Shown here: positions 50,781-58,643 of the stretch, piece by piece
How the letters are laid out: the number at the start of each line of letters is the position of its first letter
Position numbering within the stretch: the stretch's first letter is position 1
NCBI GenBank assembly: GCA_040752675.1
Contig: JBFMGF010000117.1
Location: 1-58,643, forward strand
Origin: Acidobacteriota bacterium
GTDB taxonomy: Bacteria; Acidobacteriota; Polarisedimenticolia; JBFMGF01
Reading direction: 5' to 3'
Length of the DNA: 58,643 bases
Translations under genes and position numbers: made by a program
The notes under the pieces: generated by a model
What the model saw: only the letters and a program-made list of their open reading frames with translations
What the model was told of the DNA's origin: nothing
Databases searched by the model: none

Positions 50781-52318
50781 AACATGCAGAGAAAATCTTG
50801 ATAATGGACTTCGGCTCGCAGTACACACAACTCATTGCCAGGAGAGTCAGGGAGGCTAGAGTCTATTGCGAAATCTCAAGGCATGATCTCCCGCTGGAAT
50901 CGATACTGAAGGAGAAACCAGCCGGGATTATCCTTTCCGGTGGTCCTGATTCCGTTTACAGGGAAGGTTCGCCCAGCCTTGACCTGAGGATCCTTGATCT
51001 GGGCATTCCAGTTTTAGGAATATGCTACGGGATGCAGATCATTGCACGTATGCTTGGTGGAACGGTGGAAAGAGGCAAGGAAAGGGAATATGGAAAGACG
51101 GAGATAAAGATTATCCGGGAGAATTCACTTTACCGTGGCTTGGATGAGATTCAGATCGTATGGATGAGCCATGGCGACAGGGTCAAAGAGGTTCCCAAGA
51201 AATTCACTATCACGTCTCGCTCAGAATCTAATCCTGTCGTCTCCATCGCAGATTATGAGAAGAAGATCTTCGGAATACAATTTCACCCGGAGGTCAATCA
51301 TACGGAAAACGGTATGACCATGATCAGGAACTTCCTCTTTGGAGTGTGTGCTTGCCGGGCAGACTGGAACATGGCAAAATTTCTTGAAGATTCCGTCAGG
51401 GATATCCAGGAGAAGGTTGGAAAAGGGAAAGTCATCTGCGCGCTTAGCGGCGGCGTAGACTCGGCCGTTACGGCTCTTCTTGTCCACAGGGCGATCGGAG
51501 AAAGGCTAACATGCATCTTCGTGGATAACGGGCTGCTGAGGAAGAACGAGGCCGAAGAGCTGCTGAACAGGTTCCGGATGAAATTTCACCTGAACGTTCA
51601 GCATGTTGATGCATCCAACGAATTTCTCAATGCCCTCCAGGGAGTGGATGATCCCGAGCAGAAGAGACGAATCATCGGAAACAAGTTTATAGAGATCTTT
51701 GAGAGAGAAGCGGATAAGATCGGTGATCTGGAATTCCTCGCGCAGGGGACAATCTATCCAGACAGGATCGAATCTTCTTCCGTGAAAGGTCCTTCCGCCG
51801 TCATCAAGACACATCACAATGTGGGCGGGCTTCCAGAGGAGATGACCTTGAATCTGGTGGAACCCCTGTCGGAACTATTCAAGGATGAAGTCCGCCGACT
51901 CGGCATCGAGCTGGGGCTGGATGCCGAGTTTCTCAAGAGGCATCCCTTTCCGGGACCAGGTCTCGCAGTGAGAATCATAGGCGAAGTGACGGTGGAGAGG
52001 GCCAAAGTCCTTCAGGAGGCGGATGCAATCTTCATTGAAGAGTTGAAGAAGAGCGGCCTCTACGACCAAGTATCCCAGGCTTTTGCCGTTCTGCTTCCGA
52101 TCAGGACCGTCGGTGTCATGGGGGACGCAAGGACTTACGAGAATGTCCTGGCCCTGAGAGCCGTTCACACGCTAGATTTCATGACGGCGGACTGGTTCGG
52201 CTTTCCTCATGACTTTCTGAGAAGAGTTTCTACCAGGATTGTCAACGAGGTGAGGGGAGTGAATCGAGTCGTCTATGACATTTCCACGAAACCCCCTTCA
52301 ACGGTAGAATGGGAATAG
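50777..52318 (+). CDS. guaA: GMP synthase (glutamine-hydrolysing)
   Basis: A 513-residue enzyme converting XMP to GMP. The class I glutaminase domain has the nucleophile in GIPVLGICYGMQIIARMLGG (Cys about residue 85) and His/Glu in GIQFHPEVNHTENG. The ATP pyrophosphatase domain has the P-loop ICALSGGVDSAVTALLVHR, and the C-terminal dimerisation domain ends ISTKPPSTVEWE, the family ending. ATG 50777 overlaps the holA stop (ATGA); a TTG at 50765 would add 4 residues. dnaE follows with 1 bp between. Confidence 0.96.
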   Translation: MKHAEKILIMDFGSQYTQLIARRVREARVYCEISRHDLPLESILKEKPAGIILSGGPDSVYREGSPSLDLRILDLGIPVLGICYGMQIIARMLGGTVERGKEREYGKTEIKIIRENSLYRGLDEIQIVWMSHGDRVKEVPKKFTITSRSESNPVVSIADYEKKIFGIQFHPEVNHTENGMTMIRNFLFGVCACRADWNMAKFLEDSVRDIQEKVGKGKVICALSGGVDSAVTALLVHRAIGERLTCIFVDNGLLRKNEAEELLNRFRMKFHLNVQHVDASNEFLNALQGVDDPEQKRRIIGNKFIEIFEREADKIGDLEFLAQGTIYPDRIESSSVKGPSAVIKTHHNVGGLPEEMTLNLVEPLSELFKDEVRRLGIELGLDAEFLKRHPFPGPGLAVRIIGEVTVERAKVLQEADAIFIEELKKSGLYDQVSQAFAVLLPIRTVGVMGDARTYENVLALRAVHTLDFMTADWFGFPHDFLRRVSTRIVNEVRGVNRVVYDISTKPPSTVEWE

Positions 52319-52319
52319 A

Positions 52320-55300
52320 ATGACGCGTCAAGGTAGTTTCGTTCATCTTCACAATCATAGCCCCTTCTCTCTTCTCGATGGCGCCTGTCGCATCGACGAG
52401 ATGATTGAGAAGGCGATCGGGTTCAACATGGGTGCCGTGGCCATAACGGACCACGGCAATATGTTCGGCGTCATAAAGTTTTATAAGAAGGCGATGGAGA
52501 AAGGGATCAAGCCGATAATCGGTTGTGAGGCTTACATCGCTCCGGGAAGCCGATTCGACAAATCTCCTAACCAGGCTTCTCTCGGAAAGAAACCTTATTT
52601 CCATCTGACAATTCTTGTAGAGAACCATGCAGGGTACAAGAATCTCATCAAGCTCGTCTCGGCAGGATTCCTAGAGGGGTTTTACTATCGACCCAGGATG
52701 GATAAGGAACTGCTTGCAGAACATTCCGAAGGGTTGATCGCGATGAGCGGCTGCCTTGCCGGAGAGATCCCCATGCTTCTTGCCTCCCGGCAGCTCGAGA
52801 AGGCTTGCAGGGTTGCCGGGGAGTACAGGGAGATCTTTGGAGAGCCGAGGTTCTTCCTGGAGATCCAGGATCAATCCGTTCCGGACCAGAAGATCGTCAA
52901 TCCTCTCCTGCTGGAGGTATCCAAGAAGACAAAAATCCCACTGGTGGCCACAAATGACTGTCATTTTCTCAACGCCGATGATTACTTTGCCCATGACGTT
53001 CTGATCTGCATCCAGACTGGAACGAACATCAAGAGCAGGGATAGGCTGAAGTATACGGAACAACACTATTTCAAATCGCCTGATGAGATGAGGATGCTCT
53101 TCAAATGGATCCCTGAAGCGGTTGAAAACTCGCTCATGATTGCCGAGAAGTGCAACCTGCTCATGGATCAATCCGGCTATCATCTGCCAGAATTTAAAAT
53201 ACCTGAAGGATATACGGTCGAGCAGTACTTCATCGAAATGGTCCACAGGGGCTTTCAGGAAAGAATGAATGAACTTCAGAAAAAGGGGGCAGCGGCTCCC
53301 TTGAGATTCAGCAGGGGGGAATACAAAAAGAGACTGGATAACGAGATCCAGATGATCTTGAACATGAAGTTTCCGGGATACTTCCTGATTGTCTGGGATT
53401 TCATAAAGTTCGCCCGAGAGAACAAAATACCCGTCGGTCCAGGGAGAGGTTCTGCAGCCGGTAGCCTCGTAGCCTACTGCCTCAGGATCACCGATATCGA
53501 TCCCCTTCAGTATGGCCTCCTCTTCGAGAGATTTCTGAACCCCGAACGCATTACGCTTCCTGACATCGATATAGATTTCTGCTTTAAGGGGAGATCGAAG
53601 GTGATCGAGTACGTAATGGAGAAATACGGCAGAGAGAACGTGGCGCAGATCATCACTTTCGGGACGATGGCGGCGCGAGGAGTCATCCGAGATGTCGGAA
53701 GGGGGCTTGACATTCCCTATGCCGATGTCGACAGGATAGCCAAGATGATCCCTCCTGAGCTGGATGCCACCATCGACAGTTCGCTGGCGACCGTTCCCCA
53801 GCTTAAAGATGTATATAAAAGGGATTCGGTGATCCGCGAGTTAATCGATGTGGCGAGGAAGCTGGAGGGTCTCACAAGACATGCATCCACGCATGCGGCG
53901 GGAGTCGTCATCGCTCCCAGGTCAATCACGGAATACACTCCTCTGTATAAAACCACAAATGAAGAAACGACCACCCAGTATGCCAAGGATGAGATCGAGG
54001 AGATCGGTCTCCTCAAAATGGATTTCCTTGGCTTGAAGACGCTGACTTTGATCGATGACGTCGTCAGGATGGTACAGGAGGATCTTGGGGAGCGGATCAT
54101 TCCGGAGGAGTTTCATCTGGATGATTCCACTACATACGAACTATTTTCCAGAGCCCAGACGAGCGGCGTATTCCAGTTTGAATCATCCGGGATGCAGGAT
54201 ATCCTCAGGAAGCTCAAGCCGTCGCGGTTTGAAGATCTCATTGCCATGAATGCTCTCTACCGGCCAGGTCCCATAAAGAGTGGAATGATCGATGACTTCA
54301 TCAGGGGAAGACACGGGAAGAGGAAATTCGAAACGGAGAATCAGCAGTTGAAGGAGATTCTCGATGAAACTTACGGCGTCATCGTCTATCAGGAGCAGGT
54401 CATGAAGATCGCAAGCGCCCTGGGAAACTTCTCCATGGGTGAAGCGGATATCCTGCGGAGAGCGATGGGCAAGAAGAAAATGAGCGAGATGAAGGCTCAG
54501 CGTGATAGATTCGTTGGCGGGGCTCGGAAACGCCGGGTCAGCACCGATGAGGCCGAGAGGATTTTTGATCTGATGGAAAACTTTGCGGGTTACGGCTTCA
54601 ATAAATCGCATTCGGCAGCTTACGCCCTGATCGCATATCGAACAGCATTCCTGAAAGCCCATTATCCCGTTCATTTCATGGCAGCGCTGCTGACCAGCGA
54701 AAAAGAGAACACAGGCAAGATCGCTAAGTACATCAACGAATGCAGGGAGATGGGAATCAAAATTCTTCCTCCGGATATCAATTCGAGCGATCTAGATTTT
54801 ACCGTTGAGGGGAACAGTATAAGGTTCGGGCTGGCTGCCATCAAGAATGTCGGCGAGGGGGCCATTACTTCCATTCTCGAAGCCAGGAAAAGAGTTAGCC
54901 GATTTGATTCGATCTTCCAGTTCTGTTCGGAGGTTGACCTGAGACTGGCTAACAAGAGAGTCCTGGAATCTCTCATCAAGTCAGGTTCCTTCGACTCGCT
55001 GGGAGTCAGGCGAGCACAGCTATTTTCAGTGATGGACAGTGCGATCGAGTGTGCCCAGAAGACCAGTGCTGAAAGGGAATCCGGGCAGAAGTCGCTCTTC
55101 GCCGCGGCTGGATTGGGTTCAGTAAAATGGAAGCAGCCTCTTCCGGAGATTGAAGAATGGAAGGATAACGTTCTCCTGTCATATGAGAAGGAGACGCTGG
55201 GTTTTTATATCACGGGGCATCCACTGAACGATTATTTGCAAGAACTGAGAGATTTTTGCACTCATACGACATCCTCCTTGATGGAAGTTGGGAATGCTCA

Positions 55301-55826
55301 GGAAGTCACCCTGGGAGGGATCGTGACGGCGTTGCGGAGAAGAAAGACGAAGAAGGGGGATATGATGGCAGCTTTTACACTTGAAGACCTCCAGGGATTC
55401 GTCGAGGTGGTCGTCCTTCCCGAGAAGTACAAGAGATATCAGGGAATTCTTGAGAATGACCTGCCAGTCTTTCTGCGAGGAACGGTCGAAGCAGAAGAGG
55501 AAAAGATTAAAATCCTTTTGGAACAGATCTACCCTCTAAGTGAGGTCCGGGAGAAACAAGCGGAATCAGTTCTGATCAAGGTCATGACCACAGGCACCGA
55601 CGAAGAAATCGTAAGCAAGCTGAACACGATCTTCGAACTTTACAGGGGGAATTGTTCGGCAAGTTTTTTGTTAATCTACCCACAGCATTATCAGATCCAC
55701 CTCAAGGCCTCTCCAAACTTTCTCGTATCGCCGAGTAAGGATTTTATCAGCGAAGTGGAAGAGCTGCTTGGAAAGGGAAGTGTCAAGATAAGAATCAAGG
55801 GAAGCAGCACGAACTCCAGGACCTGA
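52320..55826 (+). CDS. dnaE: DNA polymerase III subunit alpha (DnaE)
   Basis: A 1168-residue replicative polymerase. It has the PHP domain (FVHLHNHSPFSLLDGACRID, HGNMFGVIKFYKKAMEKG), the palm with catalytic aspartates in PDIDIDFCFKGRSKVIEYVM (about 415-434), GPGRGSAAGSLVAYCLRITD, fingers (ALYRPGPIKSGMIDDFIRGR, DETYGVIVYQEQVMKIA), and the helix-hairpin-helix and OB-fold region (EVTLGGIVTALRRRKTKKGD). No PolC-type exonuclease insertion is present. This is the DnaE1-type length. Confidence 0.96.
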   Translation: MTRQGSFVHLHNHSPFSLLDGACRIDEMIEKAIGFNMGAVAITDHGNMFGVIKFYKKAMEKGIKPIIGCEAYIAPGSRFDKSPNQASLGKKPYFHLTILVENHAGYKNLIKLVSAGFLEGFYYRPRMDKELLAEHSEGLIAMSGCLAGEIPMLLASRQLEKACRVAGEYREIFGEPRFFLEIQDQSVPDQKIVNPLLLEVSKKTKIPLVATNDCHFLNADDYFAHDVLICIQTGTNIKSRDRLKYTEQHYFKSPDEMRMLFKWIPEAVENSLMIAEKCNLLMDQSGYHLPEFKIPEGYTVEQYFIEMVHRGFQERMNELQKKGAAAPLRFSRGEYKKRLDNEIQMILNMKFPGYFLIVWDFIKFARENKIPVGPGRGSAAGSLVAYCLRITDIDPLQYGLLFERFLNPERITLPDIDIDFCFKGRSKVIEYVMEKYGRENVAQIITFGTMAARGVIRDVGRGLDIPYADVDRIAKMIPPELDATIDSSLATVPQLKDVYKRDSVIRELIDVARKLEGLTRHASTHAAGVVIAPRSITEYTPLYKTTNEETTTQYAKDEIEEIGLLKMDFLGLKTLTLIDDVVRMVQEDLGERIIPEEFHLDDSTTYELFSRAQTSGVFQFESSGMQDILRKLKPSRFEDLIAMNALYRPGPIKSGMIDDFIRGRHGKRKFETENQQLKEILDETYGVIVYQEQVMKIASALGNFSMGEADILRRAMGKKKMSEMKAQRDRFVGGARKRRVSTDEAERIFDLMENFAGYGFNKSHSAAYALIAYRTAFLKAHYPVHFMAALLTSEKENTGKIAKYINECREMGIKILPPDINSSDLDFTVEGNSIRFGLAAIKNVGEGAITSILEARKRVSRFDSIFQFCSEVDLRLANKRVLESLIKSGSFDSLGVRRAQLFSVMDSAIECAQKTSAERESGQKSLFAAAGLGSVKWKQPLPEIEEWKDNVLLSYEKETLGFYITGHPLNDYLQELRDFCTHTTSSLMEVGNAQEVTLGGIVTALRRRKTKKGDMMAAFTLEDLQGFVEVVVLPEKYKRYQGILENDLPVFLRGTVEAEEEKIKILLEQIYPLSEVREKQAESVLIKVMTTGTDEEIVSKLNTIFELYRGNCSASFLLIYPQHYQIHLKASPNFLVSPSKDFISEVEELLGKGSVKIRIKGSSTNSRT

Positions 55827-55950
55827 GCAAGCAAACTCCAACTATATAGCGAGAGAAGTTTCGTCAATTTTAGTTCCTCAATTATTGCAACTTTTAGAAA
55901 TGCTGAGCTTATGTGATACAGGATCTGGAATTCTTGCCCCATGGCGGAAA

Positions 55951-55979
55951 TTGACTTGGTATTTGCTCTCTGCTATATT
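55951..55979 (+). promoter_or_regulatory. Promoter of metK-ahcY
   Basis: TTGACT (55951-55956) and TATATT (55974-55979) are 17 bp apart. The predicted leader is only ~45 nt and ends in GGAGG (56017-56021). In 55827-55950, between dnaE and the promoter, I find no further element. Confidence 0.65.
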
Positions 55980-56030
55980 TACAAAATTTAAACGCACAAG
56001 CGATGCGTAAGAAGTCGGAGGTCAACAATT

Positions 56031-57182
56031 ATGATTAAAAAGGGAAGGTATTTTTTTACGTCAGAATCGGTCACGGAAGGGCATCCCGATAAGATCGCAG
56101 ACCAGATATCCGATTCCATCCTTGATGCAGTCCTGGAAGAAGATCCGATGGGCAGAGTGGCCTGCGAAACGCTTGTCACGACAGGGCTCGTAGTGATAGC
56201 AGGGGAGATCAGCACGGAATGCTACGTGGATTTCCCCAAAGTGGCGAGAAACTTGATAAGAGAAGTCGGCTACACCAGAGCCAAGTATGGTTTCGATTGT
56301 GATACTTGTGCAGTCATATCTACAATCGACGAGCAGTCCCCGGACATCGCCCAGGGAGTTGACCATGGAGGTGCAGGCGATCAGGGAATGATGTTTGGAT
56401 ATGCCTGCCGTGAAACCCTCGAGCTCATGCCGATGCCCATCATGCTTGCGCATAAGTTGACGAGAAGATTAGCAGAATGCAGAAAGAATAACAGCCTCGA
56501 TTTCTTGAGACCCGATGGGAAGTCACAGGTCACAATTGAATACGATGGAGATAAACCCGTAAGAGTCGATGCGGTCATAATAGCCTCGCAGCACAGCGAT
56601 AAAGTCAGCAACGACGATCTCAAGGAGGGAATCACGGAGAAGGTAATCTGTGCGGTCATCCCGGCCCATCTCATGGACAGCAATACAAAGATCTTCATCA
56701 ATCAGACGGGTCGATTCGTCATCGGCGGTCCTCAGGGGGATACTGGATTGACCGGCAGGAAGATAATCGTGGACACTTATGGCGGCGTTGGTCATCATGG
56801 TGGAGGATGCTTCTCAGGGAAGGACCCAACGAAAGTCGATCGTTCGGCATCTTATATGGCAAGACATATTGCGAAGAACGTTGTTGCTGCAGGGATTGCT
56901 GATAAATTTGAGATTCAGCTTGCATATGTCATAGGTGTGGCTGATCCAGTATCCATCATGGTTAATTCCTTCGGCACGGCGAAATTGCCAGAAGAAAGGA
57001 TCGTCCATCTCATCAAGGAACATTTCAGCCTGACTCCGAGAGCCATCATCGACTATCTGAGGCTGAGAAGACCAATATACAGGAAGACGGCAGCCTACGG
57101 GCATTTTGGCCGTGACGAAGAGGGATTCACCTGGGAAGTGACCGATGTGGCCGAGATCCTTCGGAAAGAAGCGGGACTCTAA
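56031..57182 (+). CDS. metK: S-adenosylmethionine synthetase
   Basis: A 383-residue enzyme making SAM from methionine and ATP. Motifs: [20 protein letters not shown] (ATP and Mg), [19 protein letters not shown], and the phosphate loop [20 protein letters not shown], where Cys replaces the usual Ala (GGGAFSGKD). Three-fold repeated domains and the C-terminal YGHFGR motif are present. It starts with ATG behind GGAGG and is followed 9 bp later by ahcY. Confidence 0.97.
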   Translation: MIKKGRYFFTSESVTEGHPDKIADQISDSILDAVLEEDPMGRVACETLVTTGLVVIAGEISTECYVDFPKVARNLIREVGYTRAKYGFDCDTCAVISTIDEQSPDIAQGVDHGGAGDQGMMFGYACRETLELMPMPIMLAHKLTRRLAECRKNNSLDFLRPDGKSQVTIEYDGDKPVRVDAVIIASQHSDKVSNDDLKEGITEKVICAVIPAHLMDSNTKIFINQTGRFVIGGPQGDTGLTGRKIIVDTYGGVGHHGGGCFSGKDPTKVDRSASYMARHIAKNVVAAGIADKFEIQLAYVIGVADPVSIMVNSFGTAKLPEERIVHLIKEHFSLTPRAIIDYLRLRRPIYRKTAAYGHFGRDEEGFTWEVTDVAEILRKEAGL

Positions 57183-58448
<1,266 letters not shown>

Positions 58449-58452
58449 GTTT

Positions 58453-58517
58453 CTGAAATTCCTCTATTGTTTCCTGACAATCATCATTATTCCTGTTCCT
58501 GCAAAATCTCTTTTTGA
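58453..58517 (+). pseudogene. Possible signal-peptide start of a gene cut by the ISL3 element
   Basis: In the +1 frame after ahcY the sequence reads LKFLYCFLTIIIIPVPAKSLFE, a hydrophobic core followed by a cleavage-like V-P-A-K. It is then lost at the IS end. There is no ATG or GTG in frame, only CTG at 58453 about 13 nt after GGAGG, so the start is doubtful. Confidence 0.3.
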
Positions 58518-58643
58518 GGCTCTTCCGGCTTTCAAGTGGGTGATTCCATAAAGTAAAATGGCTCCAAGGAGGAATGGAGCCATGTACGACACAGAACTTT
58601 ATTGCTATCTTTTGGGTCTTGCACAACCTTGGACGGTGAGCAA
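58518..58643 (+). mobile_element. Left end of an ISL3-family element
   Basis: GGCTCTTCCGG at 58518 begins a terminal sequence of ISL3 type (GGCTCTTC-like tip with a TTCAAGTGGGTGATTCC continuation). It is followed about 64 bp later by the transposase start. The window ends inside the element. An 8-bp target duplication cannot be checked without the right end. Confidence 0.6.
58582..58643 (+). CDS. ISL3-family transposase, N-terminal fragment
   Basis: ATG 58582, preceded by AAGGAGG at 58566-58572, encodes 20 residues (MYDTELYCYLLGLAQPWTVS) to the contig edge. The pattern LYxxLLGLxxPWxV is the N-terminus of ISL3 transposases, where a zinc-finger domain follows. The upstream terminal sequence agrees. 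The rest is not in the window. Confidence 0.75.
   Translation, partial: MYDTELYCYLLGLAQPWTVS

Noticed and set aside
55827-56030. SAM riboswitch before metK
   Set aside because: The promoter at 55951-55979 leaves only ~45 nt of leader, too short for any SAM riboswitch.

Overview
This looks like a chromosomal contig from a Gram-negative-type (diderm), largely anaerobic bacterium. An LptE-like lipoprotein implies an LPS outer membrane. Four-subunit-type 2-oxoacid:ferredoxin oxidoreductase genes and an NfnAB-type transhydrogenase imply ferredoxin-based metabolism. A complete Bat operon and a MeaB/epimerase/acyl-CoA dehydrogenase group are also present. The gene set would fit Acidobacteriota/Aminicenantes-like or deltaproteobacterial lineages, but no rRNA is present and this placement is inference only. 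Both ends run into insertion sequences: an IS3/IS911-type transposase start on the left and an ISL3-family transposase start on the right. The contig therefore probably ends where the assembler met multicopy IS elements, and the left element interrupts a glycosyltransferase gene.

Layout: 1-12.8 kb is an envelope-glycan region. It has an IS-truncated GT-C glycosyltransferase, two tandem paralogous GT39-like proteins, a membrane protein fused to a spermidine-synthase-like domain and TPRs, a GT39-TPR protein, RNase III and another multi-pass protein. At 12.83-12.92 kb on the minus strand is an unusual tRNA gene: a cysteine anticodon (GCA) and U73, with a selenocysteine-tRNA-like 6-bp D stem, 4-nt D loop and long variable arm. 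13.2-15.6 kb is nfnAB. 15.6-25.2 kb is a long minus-strand operon reading MCP-cheW-cheY-cheA-rsmA-rnj-uppP-ftsK. 25.5-33.8 kb is moxR, a DUF58 gene and a complete bat (aerotolerance-type) operon. 33.9-37.1 kb holds an acyl-CoA dehydrogenase, meaB, methylmalonyl-CoA epimerase, a decayed thiolase and a small unknown gene. 37.3-41.7 kb is a 2-oxoacid:acceptor oxidoreductase operon whose ferredoxin subunit is fused to an NfnB/GltD-like flavoprotein. 41.8-43.8 kb is an exported DUF255-like protein.

43.8-45.6 kb pairs an MTA phosphorylase-type enzyme with a PfkB kinase. 45.7-55.8 kb is a housekeeping cluster (ribH, nusB, leuS, lptE, holA, guaA, dnaE). 56.0-58.4 kb is metK-ahcY. The SAM-related genes at 43.8 and 56-58 kb together suggest a methyl-cycle and MTA/adenosine salvage route. 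Promoters close to the sigma70 consensus stand before most operons. The best are at 37152-37179, 13094-13122, 55951-55979 and 45670-45698.

The most unusual signals are the Sec-like cysteine tRNA, the Dif-like chemosensory cluster with an almost ectodomain-less receptor, the PorD-flavoprotein fusion, the thiolase remnant, and the secreted DUF255 protein that has lost its CxxC motif.
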